Shown here: positions 12,501 through 25,494 of the stretch, piece after piece
How the letters are laid out: each line of letters begins with the position of its first letter
How positions within the stretch are numbered: the first letter of the stretch is position 1
Source of the DNA: Cryptomeria japonica
Lineage: Eukaryota > Streptophyta > Pinopsida > Cupressales > Cupressaceae
Direction of reading: 5' to 3'
NCBI RefSeq assembly: GCF_030272615.1
Contig: NC_081409.1
Coordinates: 238,975,832-239,039,831, forward strand
Length of the DNA: 64,000 nucleotides
Translations under genes and position numbers: made by a program
Notes under the pieces: generated by a model
Database searches by the model: none
What the model saw: the letters and a program-made list of their open reading frames with translations, nothing else
What the model was told of the DNA's origin: nothing

Positions 12501-13675
12501 CAATCCCAATCAATCAAGAGGTTGTTCCTTTATCAGCATATGTTGATCCAAAATCCTTGAAAACTTCTACATCAAAACAAGCAAAGATCAAAGAAAAGTT
12601 CAAGATTTAGGACATGGGATGTGGTGAGTATATCTTTCATGTTGATCAACTCCCACTATCTCCTAAGGTATTCAGTCGACAAGAACAATCTATAAATAAT
12701 TTACAAGGAATTGGGTATGAACCACCTAGTGTTGTGGCTACTAAGTCTAAATGCAAATCTCCTCTAGTGGTGCAAGCAACTCTTGATATCAATAATCCTA
12801 AGAGTGGTTCTAGCGAAGAATCTATTGAGCGTATTGCCAGCCCTCTTAAGAACTCACATAGCTTTACCATTTCATCTGTTCATTCCATTTCCACTCCTCT
12901 CCCAGACTTGGATCAACAAGAATTACAAAAGTCCTTACTAATTGGGGATCACAAATCTAGCTTTGAAAAGAAAAATCTAAAAGTCAAAAATAAAGAAAAG
13001 TCCTTCAGTCTAAATCAAAATCAAAAGCTATTGGACTTTGCAAAAATCAAGGTCGAGAATAAAAATAATATGAAGAAAAAAGAGCAAGAGATGATCTCCC
13101 CTAATACCAAAGTAAATGGGGACAAAAGTTCTACAGTTTTAAGCCAAAAAGCATACTTGTTCATACTAAGTCTCCATCATTCTATCCTACTTTCACTTCT
13201 TTTCGCAATCACAAGCCTTCATAACTCATCCATTTGTTTCGTACATCCTTTCTGTTTTGGCAATACATCATGGACCTTCAATGGAACTTCCTTGAGGGAC
13301 TTTGTTATCGGGGATTCCCAAACTTCTTTAGGTGACACGCATACGGGCCTACGTAGTTCACACATTAGTCATTCTATCTCAGTTCCTTTATCAAAGAAGA
13401 CAGTCACTGGAGCTACACATCATTCAGTCAAGGAACAATGCAGCTACAATCATAAGGTAAAGCCTCACACATTCGAGGTAGGTGATCTAGTTCTCAAAGA
13501 AAATCCTAAAACTTAGCAAGATAGAGAGAATAAAGGCAAGTTCGAACCAAATTGGCTTGGTCCTTACATCATTACAGCAGTTTATGGATCTGGTGCACAA
13601 CAACTCTCAATCCCAGAGGGCGAACCTTTGGAGGATATTATCAACGGCATGCACCTTCGCAGGTTTTACACATAG
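9560..13675 (+). pseudogene. gag-pr: Gag-protease polyprotein fused in frame to integrase GPY/F end
   Basis: One frame of 1372 codons from ATG (MVETRSQ, 9560) to TAG at 13673-13675, interrupted by TGA at 10421-10423 and TAG at 12608-12610 and 13514-13516. The N-terminal part is Asn/His/Pro-rich. The Gag core follows (10600-11100, containing AMEWFSQLPPGIKSW and SFLQRWRNLASRC), then a Cys/His segment EYCEFHKSKGHKTGNCHRLK near 11405-11460. An aspartic protease follows near 12110-12400 with active-site LIDGGASLN, where DGG stands for the usual DTG/DSG, and LLGCPWIHEM. After a linker the frame enters FEVGDLVLKE and NWLGPYIITAVYG (13470-13600), the end of a gypsy integrase. RT, RNase H and the integrase core are absent. 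I chose 9560 because MVETRSQ resembles gypsy Gag starts; the same frame is open from 9404. Confidence 0.85.
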
Positions 13676-15130
<1,455 letters not shown>

Positions 15131-15242
15131 AAAAATCATAAGTGTCATGACACAATGATGTCAAAATACATATGGTTACAATCACCTAAAGGTGTCATCA
15201 TACAAAATGGTACAAAACTGATACATAGGGAGCCCTCTAAGG

Positions 15243-17109
15243 CTATGATGAACTCCCTCCCTTGGAGCCAGCTGGCCTCGATGGAGTCTGAGCCCTAGAA
15301 GGACCTACCCTAGGAACATCTCTCCTGCCCCCTCTATCTGGTGGTGGTGGAGGACCCATGGCCCCACCACTAGATGTTTCTCTTGTCTCTCCCTCTAGTG
15401 GTCGTCGTAGTCTGCAATGGTCTTCGGAAGCCCCTAGCCTGCTGATCTGGCGGCACCACTCTATAGTACAGGTCTCTCCAATAGGCTATCTCCTCCCCTG
15501 CCCGCAGAACATAGGCGTATCCGGCCCCTGTGTCCTTTGTTGCCTGTCTCCCTGCCCTCAATGTTGTTTCAGCCTCCGTATAGCGCTGAATAGCATGATC
15601 CCTCTCCCACTCAGTATCCCTCAACTGTCTCCTGAGTCTAGTTGTATCACTCTCCAGATCCTGGATCTCATCTACCTATCCCTGGCAGATCTCCCTCAAT
15701 GATAGTAGCTCATCCTCCTCCTCTCCCCCCTCAGCCTGTCCCTGTGGCTGCTCCTGTACCTGTCTAGGAGCTTGTACCTGTCTGGGAACCTGTGCTGCTG
15801 GCACCTATAACAACAATCCACCTCTGCCCCTCACTACATGAGCCTGATGAGCTTGTCTCTCCTCTCCGCCCTCTCTCCTTTGAGCCACTCTCCTCTTTAC
15901 CACTGCACCTCGTCTCCGTCGTCGGCCTCTACCTCCGCCATCTCCACTATCATCTCCATCACCTCCACTGTCTCCATCTATCGACTCTCCTGGATCCGTC
16001 AATCGTGGAAACGGATGCTCTGCCCAATATGCAGTATACTTTGCATCCATCCCTACATCCTCCACATATGCCCATATATCCCAAGGCATAGGAACCATCT
16101 TCTGCAGTTGTGTCACTGCATGATCATAAGATAGCAATGGACCTAAATGCACCTGATCTCTCATTGTATGCACATACATCCCTGAACCCCGTGGCATCCG
16201 TTGTATCCGGCCGAACTGCCTGCATACCCGATCAATCAACTGCCTCTCAATAATATACGATGTCCGACCAATCAGATACCTTCTCTTGAATACATATGGC
16301 AGCTCCACTGCATCATCCTCCCACTCCTCACAGCCTCGGTACGGCTTCCATACCACACTGTCTATCTCATCAATCACCCGATGCCAATACTCCAGTCTCC
16401 CAATCTGTGGTTGTGACGTAATCATATCATATAAATGTACATAACTATGCCCATGTCCTCTGCCCCTGAAGTGTATCGGACGTGTAATCGACAGATGCTC
16501 ATATGCCCACACCTGCAGCAGCGTCACTCTGCATCCCAATCTTGTCGATCCATGATACACAAACTGATGCATCTCATAATACAAATGTGCCAGCAGACAC
16601 AGCCCCCATGCAAACCTGGTGTGCTCTATCACCAATGTCTCCAGAGTCCTCCCCCATCCCACAACCAACCCTCGTGTCACTCTATCCGGACAGAGGAACC
16701 CACTGATCACTCCTACCAGCACCGTTGGTAGCGCCAATCCTGTCGCTATCATGGTGTCCCAAGCCACATGTCAAGCCCTCATCTCTAGTCCTAGATCCTG
16801 AAATACTCATCTCAGTGCATCCATGTCTCTGTCTCGATCATAAGGAACTAGCTCCCCATTGATCGGTATCTGCGATATCTTGTATACATCCTCCAAAGTG
16901 ATTGTCATCTCACCCATCGACAAATGAAACGTGTAAGTCTCTGAGTGCCATCTCTCAACCAGTGCAGTCAGCAATCCCATGTTTGCTCGAAACTCAGGAA
17001 CATACAGAATATATCGCAGTCCCATGACCTCAACTGTTGCTCTATCCTCGAATGTCAGCTCTGGTCACAAACTCTGAGTCGAAAGGAATCTCTCCCGTGA
17101 CTCCAGCAT
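15243..17109 (-). pseudogene. Plant mobile domain (PMD, MAIN/MAIL1-type) protein, antisense inside the retroelement
   Basis: Starting at ATG 17109 (MLESRERFLSTQSL), the product shows the PMD signature: MGLRYILYVPEFRANMGLLT, LVERWHSETYTFHLSMGEMT, ITLEDVYKISQIPINGELV, then the Trp/Tyr-rich core to about 16030. An acidic DGDSGGDGDDSGDGGGRGRR linker follows, then a coiled-coil-like tail and a Pro/Ser-rich end (PSRAQTPSRPAG) stopping at 15243-15245. That is about 620 codons, close to PMD proteins of transposons. In-frame stops are TGA at 17065, 16807 and 16771 and TAG at 15805 and 15676; a frameshift lies near 15370. PMD proteins are known both as host genes needed for silencing and genome stability and as passengers of gypsy and MULE elements. 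Here the flanking LTRs show it is a passenger. The domain call is firm; any past function is inference. Confidence 0.85.
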
Positions 17110-17150
17110 TGGTAGGTCCTCTTAGAGTCAAGCAAATCAATTGTGTCAAT

Positions 17151-17480
17151 CCTAGTGGTACTCCTTGTTCATCACAAAGTGTTGCTATTTTATTCTAGTG
17201 GTACTCCCTGTTCATCACAAAGTGTTGCTCTTTTATCCTAGTGGTACTCCATGTTCATCACAAAGTGTTGTTTTTTATCCTAGTGGTACTCCATGTTAAT
17301 CACAAAGTGCTTCTATTTGTCTTAGTGCTTATATCTATCATATGACACTCTATCCTATTGGTACTCTCTGTTCATCACAAAGTGTTGCTTTTTATCCTAG
17401 TGGTACTCCCTGTTCATCACAAAGTGCTTTTTTTTATCCTAGTGGTATTCCCTGTTCATCACAAAGTATTGCTTTGATCC
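17151..17480. repeat. 42-43 bp minisatellite, about seven units
   Basis: Units of the form cctagtggtactccctg then ttcatcacaaagtgttgctt recur at 17152, 17195, 17238, 17280, 17354, 17397 and 17439, with one diverged spacer near 17310-17350. It lies immediately upstream of the PMD start on the PMD strand, where a promoter for the antisense gene would be expected. Confidence 0.85.
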
Positions 17481-17493
17481 TATCTTTTAGGTA

Positions 17494-17850
17494 ACCTACT
17501 TGAGTGTATCCTCTTAAGTAGCTTATCCAATTGACAACGTATGTTCTATCACAAAATTGTCAATTTCAGCCTAATCCAATTGACAACGCATGTTCTATCA
17601 TAGAATTGTCGATTTTTTTTGGTTATCCATGTTCATCACAAAATGTCTCGATCTATCCTATCCTAGGGCCTCTACTTGAGTGTATCCTCTTGAGTAGTTT
17701 CCTGATTGGCAACGTATGTTCTATCACAGAATTGTCAATCCTAGCCCTATCTGCTACCCTAGTCTTCCCTAGAGGACCTGCTTGAGTGTATCCTCTCAGC
17801 AGCTTATCCAATCAACAGCGTATATTTATCACAAAACTATCGAGTTGGCC
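17494..17850. repeat. Second repeat family, about 100-180 bp spacing
   Basis: Three or four diverged copies of ctacttgagtgtatcctct followed by caattgacaacgtatgttct and atcacaaaattgtcaa. The tgttctatcacaaa core resembles the tgttcatcacaaa core of the neighbouring minisatellite, suggesting common origin. Confidence 0.65.
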
Positions 17851-18418
17851 TTGAAGACATAAGCGCACATTCGACACAGACGCACCTAGCACCAACACAA
17901 ACGCGCCTTGGCATTTTTTACCCCGCTTGATATTTTTTCAACATAACTAATGCACATTTATTACACTACCTAACACGCATTTATGACAACAATTAATACA
18001 GCAAAGTACAAAGAGGTTTTGCGGTACTCATCGACTCTCCTGCATCTGCTGGACTCTGATATTGACGAACGCGATCGAATCTGTACACCAATGCCATCGT
18101 TGTTGAATGCTCTCTGATCTCTCTACACTCTGATCTCTTAGATGTGTGGATGACAATGAAGATGTTTCCCCTCGTAGTCTATCTTATAGACTTCCCTAGC
18201 CCTAGTCTTCCGAGTCAATCTTCTTTGTCCCGTGACTCTGTCACTCTATCCTATCCGATCAGTCCTTTCTAACCTTTCTTTCTTATCGAGAGATTGTTTG
18301 CAATCTTTTTAGACATTTTCATCCAATCTCTCAAGGGGGCATATCATTCTCATCTTTGGGCAACTTTGTATCAGTTCATCTTATCTTCTTTGAAACAATG
18401 CAACAAGCTGCATTGTCT
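17851..18418 (+). other. 3' untranslated part of the gypsy-type element
   Basis: No gene seen. An imperfect inverted pair around 18290-18345 (tctcaag, gagattg) may fold. It leads into the polypurine tract. Confidence 0.4.
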
Positions 18419-18419
18419 C

Positions 18420-18433
18420 AAAAAGGGGCAAAA
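18420..18433 (+). promoter_or_regulatory. Polypurine tract
   Basis: AAAAAGGGGCAAAA abuts the 3' LTR start TGTAGACACC. Similar tracts precede the LTR starts at 56738 (plus) and 61407 (minus). Confidence 0.85.
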
Positions 18434-19214
18434 TGTAGACACCTAAAATTGTCGTGTCTAATTAAATAAATAATTTTTTATTTAATTATTTAAGTCTAAT
18501 TCTTCTATTAATTAAATAAATCTTTATTTATTTAATTAATTCATTTATCCTTTTCTAGCCTTATTTCTCATTTAAATAAATATATTTATTTATTTAAATT
18601 GTCTTTTCTTAAATTAAATAAATAGTTTTATTTATTTAATTGATCCCACTTCTTCTATTAATTAAATAAATCTTTAATTATTTAATTAATTCATTAGCTT
18701 TTTCTACCCATGACACATGTCACTCATCTCTTAAATCCTACACTACCTACCCTCTCATTATTTTCTTATTTTCTCTATCTACCCTCTAATCTTAGCCGAC
18801 CATTTATCTTTTACACCTATTAATCTTATCCCTCCATTTCTTACAGTGTCTTCTATATAAGAGGATGCTTCTTTCATTATCAATCTACTAATCAATCCTT
18901 CAAACATTCTAGCATTTAAACTTTCACATGCGATCAAATCTACTTGCAACCACATTTTCATTCTTTGTTGAGCTCTTGTGCACACATAAAATCTGAAAGC
19001 AAATATATCAAGCAAAATCAATGGAGATAGAAAGAATGGAGATTCAAACCCTATTGGACATGTGATGGTATAATCATTGTGATTTCATTTGACTTGCATT
19101 GTCTTAGGTAATCTTCATATGTTATGGTAAATCTTTGTTGTTGTTAGGCTAGGGTTTCGTGGTTGAATCTATTTCAATCTTTCAATATTGTTGTTTCCAT
19201 TTTTACCATAAACA
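18434..19214 (+). repeat. 3' LTR of the gypsy-type element
   Basis: Same structure as 6277-7059: AT palindromes, TATA-like tctatataag at about 18852, and a GAGCTCTTGTGCACACATAAAA block, ending CCATAAACA. Followed by AAGCT, the right target-site copy. Confidence 0.85.
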
Positions 19215-20317
19215 AAGCTCATTCATATGTCAATGTGATGTCAACTTTTGACCTCTTTGATCAACCAAAATGTTGTGAGTGAAGATTAAGAACTTAGATA
19301 TAGATTGGAGCAATGATTGAGAGACTGACAAATATGTTACAAGGTTTCCATTGCTTGGGATGAGGTGGTGCATGTGATCTCATCCTTGGACACTTCATTA
19401 TTGTGTTGAAGGTAATGGGTATAGAGTAGATTTAGGTAATAGATTCAGGTAGGTTTAATACAAGTTAGTACACCAAACGATTTAATAAGATAATAAATTT
19501 AGATATCTATGTAAAATAATACGAAATAAAAAAAATAAAAATCTAAATTATATAACTCCATCTTTTTTATAGAAAGAACTAGATTGTATAGATATCCACA
19601 TCTCTATCATTACATTAAGCAAATCATAACATGATATGTAGGTATATATTTAAATCAAAATTTGTCATAAGCCTAAACAACCACAAACAAAAAGATTAAT
19701 CTATCAAAACTAACATACAATCAATCTTAATCCTTTCATATTCCCAAAAATAAATTATCCAAAAAATAATATATCCACCAATAATGATTCTAATTTGACA
19801 TAAGGGCCCTACATTCTAGAAATGGACTTGCACTATTCAACATACCTTGTTTTACTCAAACCCACTCGAAACACAACTAAAACTAAGAAAATTAGGTGAT
19901 CAAATCCTCCTTGGAACAAAATATTTATGTAGGAGAAGAGTATCCAACAAGTTATGATACATCCAAATCCCTTAGATTGGATTCAGCATGGGACAAAACC
20001 AGAATCATCACCCCCCCTGTTTTGTCTACATATCACCCGCCCACGGTTTTAAACAAACATATTGGACGCCACGTCATCATCTCATCATGAAGTGGATAAG
20101 GATGCCAACTTTATTCTTCTCCTGTAATTCAACGTCCCATTTTATACATATCTATGGGCAGCTTCAAATATTTCTAGAATTCCGAGGTGGACCGGATGCT
20201 AAAGTTTATGCAATCTATTTAATAAGTCCCACAGTTTTGATGTTGCCATAAAAGGAGGAGAAAGTTATCCAAGAATAATTGCATTTCAAGGTTGGGAATT
20301 TGAATAGTTGATGAAAA
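19215..20317. other. Upstream region of the MEE59-like gene
   Basis: AT-rich to about 19860 with no gene. Nearer the gene, CCACGTCA at 20069-20076 is an ACGT-core (bZIP-type) motif. No clear TATA box could be fixed. Confidence 0.35.
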
Positions 20318-21836
20318 ATGGGAAAAGGTGGTTTTGCAGTAGAGAAGCCGAGCCGCAGCGATGAAATGATTGACGTGCAGCAGCAGATGAGAATTGCTGC
20401 GGAGGTTCAATATCAGTTTGATGCCATGGCCCCCAAGCGGCACAGAAAGCCTGATCGAAGCGAGCGTTCTGATGAAGCGGACGGTCATGTCGAGGATCCG
20501 TATGACGAAGACCAGATCATCCCTGAGCTTATAAAGTTTCAGGAGCTTAGATCTAGAGTAAGAAGGAAACCGTCTTTTTTTATGGATTTTGGCGTATTTT
20601 GTAATTTGAGTCCCTTTTTTTGGTTTTTTAAATGTTTGTTTTTATTTTTGAGGGTTTCCAGCCTGTGTTTGTTTCGGCAAAGGGAGAGATTTTGCCCGAG
20701 GAGTTTGTGGAGACGGATTATTACAAGAATTTGATTGCTGAGGGAAAGATACATTACACGGTGAGGTTTTTTTTTTTGTTTTTTTTCATTTTTCCTGATG
20801 TGTTTTGAAAGGTTCGGAGGATTGTTTTTAGTGTGTTTTGTGTAACATTTAGGCGGTGTTTTCGTTGGGTACTCAAGATTATGCAGTTGAGCCTCTGTAA
20901 AATAGCGGGGTGAGAAAATGAGTTTTCATGTTAAAATATATATAAATAATAATATAAATGTAATTATTAGTATATATAATATTAACTTATTCAGTTATTT
21001 GATCGAGATATTTAACTTTATGTCACACTTTCTGATCTGATCGAGATATTTAACTTTATTTAGTTTCAGCGTTTCAGATCACACTTTCTGATCTGATGGA
21101 GATATTTAGTTTTATTTATAGTTCTAATGTTTGAGATCACACTGTCCGATCTATTATCAGAATCTTAAAAAGCCGAAGAAAATGAAAATTTATAGAGTTT
21201 ATGGTGTCTTTGAGAGCGTCGGAGGATTGTTTTAAGTGTATTTTGTTTACATGTAGGCGCGGTTTTCGTAGGGTACTCAAAATTATGCAGTTGAATCTCT
21301 ATAAAACAGCTGGGTGTGAGAATGAGTTTTCATTTTAAAATATATAATATTTCTGGAGTTTATAATTGCACTTGAAAAGTGCCTTTGGAAGTACTGTGAA
21401 GGATTTTTAGGTTTGATGTTTCTGATCAATCTCATCTTCTCCCTAATGATAAATCACTTAATTTGTTTTGAGATTATAAAACAATGGAGGATCCACTAAT
21501 TTGTTTCTAGTCTTTTTGGTTATTAGACGGGAAATGGATACATAAAGCTGGACTACGATGGTGGATCATATTTCCGTCTGAGTAACCAAGATAATGGAGA
21601 TATGGAAAGGATTCATGTAAGGAGCAACCCTGCTATGAATGACTGGATTCCTGCCAGTGAGGACACGGTGAGATTCTTTATTTTATAGAAAATATCCAAG
21701 GAATCCTATTCATAAAGTAGTTTTATTTCTTTGGTTCTGTAATATGTTGTCTTTTAGTCTATAAATGTTAATGGTACTCTTTGTTTTGCATGAGCAGGTG
21801 ATTCCTGTTTCTTCCAAGCCTGACCGCAGCGGTTAG
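20318..21836 (+). CDS. Small plant protein resembling MEE59 (maternal effect embryo arrest 59)
   Basis: Four exons, 20318-20557, 20662-20760, 21527-21667 and 21798-21836, give 172 codons plus TAG. Every intron is phase 0 with GT...AG borders: donors GTAAGA, GTGAGG, GTGAGA and acceptors TTTCCAG, TTATTAG, GAGCAG. Landmarks are MGKGGFAVEKPSRSDEMIDV, FDAMAPKRHRKPDRSE, IIPELIKFQELRSR, EEFVETDYYKNLIAEGKIHY, then TGNGYIKLDY and a C-terminal IPVSSKPDRSG. Length and the KPSRSDE / APKRPxKPxRSE / ETxYYKxL / TGxGxI order match what I recall of MEE59-like proteins, whose biochemical role is not established. ATG 20311 is in another frame and gives a short peptide, so 20318 is preferred. Intron 2 carries duplications. 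The gene model is solid; the family name is from memory. Confidence 0.75.
20805..21345 (+). repeat. Duplicated segments inside intron 2 of the MEE59-like gene
   Basis: About 135 bp at 20805-20940 recurs diverged at 21208-21345 (shared cggaggattgtttt, gggtactcaa, attatgcagttga, gagttttcat). Between them, at 21000-21150, is a shorter repeat with gatcgagatatttaacttta and tcacactttctgatctgat. Together they enlarge the intron. Confidence 0.7.
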
Positions 21837-22620
21837 AAATATTCATGCTTTCATTAGATCCTTATTCACCTCGTGGTGATTTATCATCGAGCAATATTCA
21901 CAGATCTGGGGATCGAATTAACTCATCTTATTGGATATTTAACAGAAAATGTGGCATTCTGTGGCAGGCAGAAATCTCTTAGAAGAATATTTCCTGTGAA
22001 TAAAATTTGTCCTAATGCCTCTCGTATGATGGCCTGCAAATCTAAGCAAATACGATTTATTTGGTTTGGAATTTGAACACGAGGAATATATTTAGCCTGT
22101 GTGAATTTCAGTAGACCATTATATTCTTTATTTGTACCTAACAGTTTATTTTCTTTACATGTTAGTAATTGTTCATCCAGTTTTCTATTATTCTAATGAT
22201 GGATAGAAAGTGTGATTTAAAATATAGATAAAAAATAATAGTTTGATATCATTAACCTTTCTTTTAATTCTCCCAGAAGTAAGCCTAATACAAAGTAGAG
22301 AGTATTTGTAAATATTTCTCCCAGAAGTAAGCCTTAGAGTAAATATTAATCTCAACAAGCCTTATGTAAATATTAATCTCAAAGAATTGTCATTTATCCT
22401 AATGATGGATAGGTGTATAAGAGGGGTTACATAATGATCATGAACTACAAAGTGTGCTTCCTAACAACTTCAACTGGTTTAGCCAAAATTGTCATCTCAT
22501 TCACCAAATGTGCTTGGTCACCGAGGAAAAAATTTGAAAATATAACATAAATAAAATTTAGTGCCACATGTTTTGAATTTATGATAACGGAATAAAAGAA
22601 AATCCCTTGTAACCTTTGTA
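21837..22620 (+). other. 3' flank of the MEE59-like gene
   Basis: AATAAA at 21999-22004 is a candidate polyadenylation signal about 165 bp after the stop. Beyond it are short AT repeats (cccagaagtaagcct at about 22273 and 22320). No further exon found. Confidence 0.4.
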
Positions 22621-22657
22621 TCTTGCTCACTTATGACCTGTGTATCTGGGTTAGGTG

Positions 22658-22790
22658 GATTTTCGAACTACAGCTGACCCAGAAGCTTTTGTCATGAATT
22701 ATGCCTTTACCATGACCAGAATGTTTTTCAAATTCCAGCTTACCCTGAAGCTTTTGTCATGAATTGTGCCCTTACCATAACCAAAATGTA
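22658..22790. repeat. About 65-bp tandem duplication
   Basis: Two adjacent copies share gaagcttttgtcatgaatt, then tgcc and ttaccat with aaccaaaatg/gaccagaatg endings. Confidence 0.65.
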
Positions 22791-23739
22791 TTTTTCTAGT
22801 TTCACCATCTCTCGCCAGGCCGACCACTCTCATATATTTGAACCACCGACCTTAAATCATATCCTAAACAGAATTTTGCACCAGAACAAACTTTACAGAG
22901 ATACCAATCATTGTAATTGACAAATGCTGCACAGATCTTAACTAAACCCCCCACTTTTTTATAACTGCATGTCAAGGCCAGAAGACTCAATTCTAATGTG
23001 GGATCGAAAACAGTTTCAGCACCAATCAATCAAAACTAAATACAAACCCTAGACCTAAATTGTTAAGAGGTCCCCAAACTCATATGAAAATAATCGTTGG
23101 CGCTAATCGTTGGCTCTTCGATGTAAGGACAGATTTGCACAAGAATTACGAATTGAAATTTTGGCATTTTTTTTCGCCCTGGTTTCTACGGATGGGTTTG
23201 GTCATATAATTTGGAAAAAATAATATTATATGTGAAATGTTAAATCATTGTATTTTAAATATTAAAAAAATCACTTTAATATCAGTTATTTGTTATATGA
23301 AGATAATCTAATTTAAGTTTACAACTAGGATCAATATAATTATTATGTTGTTATAAAACTGCATCTACTAAAGTTACAGAGTTGCAATTCAATTTGTCAC
23401 AATTTCTATCAAGTTCAACTTTCATTTATAATTTGAACCAAGAGAAAGATAAAGCAAATAAGCTTTACACGACACTAACCAATAACCAAAGAGCAATTAG
23501 GACACTACAAAAGACAAGCCATTACAAAACCAAGAAACCAGCCTAAAATTGGGATGGTTTGAGAATTTGTTTTGAAGATATTTGTTTTACCACAATACAA
23601 GGATCTTTCTCCCCAAGGTTCCTTTCCTTGTGAGCATTCACAAGACTGCAAAGAGAACCCTCATCCAACCTTGAAACATTTAAAGAGAGGTCAATTGTAG
23701 AATCATAAAATAGTAAATTTTACCCTAATATCAAGCTTT
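22791..23739. other. Intergenic, no gene seen
   Basis: A 75-codon open frame on the minus strand at 22802-23029 has no recognisable motif. The rest is AT-rich with no structure I can name. Confidence 0.35.
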
Positions 23740-25123
23740 TGCACCTCTTCAACAGTAGTGTTACTCCCCAATAGTAGTATGCATGCGTTTTGTTTTCCTC
23801 TGAACAAACATGGTTCTTCTTATTTCTCAAGCAAGTAGCAATGGAATGGCCCATTTTACAACAAGAATGGAAAACAATAGGAGAGTCTTCATAATCTATC
23901 TATTGCACCCAATTGCCATATTGAGAAGATAAGGTAATTTGAGAAAGGAGCACTTTGTTCTTTTCCCCATAAATAAAATCTAAGCAAATATCCAACACTT
24001 ATTAAATCTGATGATCAAATTAGTAACACAATATTGCCCAAAAATATTTTCTATGATCATAAAAATCTTTTCATTCCAAAACTCCAACATTAGCCCTAAT
24101 AGATAAATCCAAACAAGGAACTTCAAGATTTAATCATTCATTGGATTGAAACCTAGAAGCCAATTCTTAAGACAAAAGTGCTTTATCTCTAAAAACCAAG
24201 GACCTTCAAGAAGAATACTTGTGCAATCCTCCAAATTGGAAAAATAAATAAGAAAAAAATGTCCAACATAATTATCACCTCAACCTAGAACCTGGCCTCT
24301 TGGTTTCCAAATTTGAAGGACCCATCTTCTAACAGTATCAATGTTGGGACAATTGCCACAAAATTTCCCAACAAGTGAGCTCCTAAGCCAAATAGACAAT
24401 TCAACTAGAAGAGACTATATCAATTTGGATCTGCCCTTCCTCTAAAACCTTAGTAAGGTCACCATTACCAAAACTCTCAATACAAAGTTCCTTCAAAACT
24501 CTAGGGTTCAAAGCAAGAACAACAATAGAAGAAGAAATAGTAGTTGCATGAGCACCAAAATTCTCAATTGTCACATCAACACCATAATCTATTTGTATTT
24601 TTAAATCACCACAAGCCTCCATCCCACAAAGATTTGTCAAAATCATTGGGGTTGACGCAAGAACAACACAAGGAGAAACAACACACTCCTCAACAAACTC
24701 AAGCTCAACAACACATGTTGATTTACTACACACCATCTCTCCTTGAGCAAAAGAAACACCCTTTCAAGGGAGGAGAAACCCCTTACGCAAACCTAAAAAA
24801 CATATCTCCATTAAGGGCCTTTGCCTCAAACTCCCAATACAAGCTTCAAAAAGGATAACCAAAAGGAGTTTGTCCACCTCTTCAAAACTTTGAAGATCCT
24901 CAAAAAAAATAGCTTCAGTGTACTCCCCTACAAAGGGCAAGTAAAGAGAAAATGGAACTTCATCCTCCACCCAATCGTTCGCCCAAGCAACAGCCCCAAG
25001 GAAGGCACCATCAAAACCACCGTTTTCTACGTCTACATCTAGTCCAATCAAGTCAAAAACACCAAAAGTACTTGTTGTCATCATTAGGGTTTGGGAACAA
25101 GACTTATTTGAATCTTCCATCAA
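23740..25123 (-). pseudogene. LINE (L1-type) ORF1 fragment with DUF4283-like domain and zinc knuckle
   Basis: Reading down the minus strand from MMEDSNKSCSQ (25123), an acidic N-terminal part is broken by a stop near 24761. Next comes a DUF4283-like block (24390-24090) with SLVGKFCGNCPNIDTVRRWV, ILLEGPWFLEIKHFCLKNWL and FLVWIYLLG. Near 23860-23820 lies a CCHC-like knuckle SCCKMGHSIATC. This order is that of plant L1 ORF1, an RNA-binding protein. Several stops and frameshifts make it dead. No matching ORF2 follows below 23740, so it is a separate fragment from the ORF2 piece at 25500-27610. Confidence 0.7.
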
Positions 25124-25152
25124 ACATGCATTGCCTTCATCGCGTCATTCTT

Positions 25153-25490
25153 TAAATTAATTTTAATGTTAAAAGTTTCAAAAATATTTTTAAATAATTT
25201 TTTTTTAATTTCAATTCTAATTATTTATGTGGATATTTTATAAGTTTTCCTTCTTTAAACTTAAAATCTAAGCCAATGTAAACTTATACCTAATTAAGAT
25301 AGTGATAAAATAATTGATAATTCATCTTGAAATGTTACAAAATTTTAAATTAATATTAATGTTAAAAAATTTACAAATATTTAATTAAATTTATTTATTT
25401 TTACTTTAAATCTAATCATTTATCAAAGTACATATTTAATATGCTTACCTACTTTAAAATTTGAATCCTATGCTAATGTTAACATAAAGG
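25153..25490. repeat. AT-rich tandem repeat, two units, left of the LINE
   Basis: Units start at ttaaattaattttaatgtt (25153) and ttaaattaatattaatgtt (25345), period about 192 bp, each ending with aaatctatgc/ccaatgt-like sequence. Related units resume after the LINE at 27612. Confidence 0.65.
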
Positions 25491-25494
25491 AGGG

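Noticed and set aside
15243-17109. PMD as a host gene of the MAIN/MAIL1 type
   Set aside because: It lies between the LTRs of one element, lacks introns, and has several stops and a frameshift.
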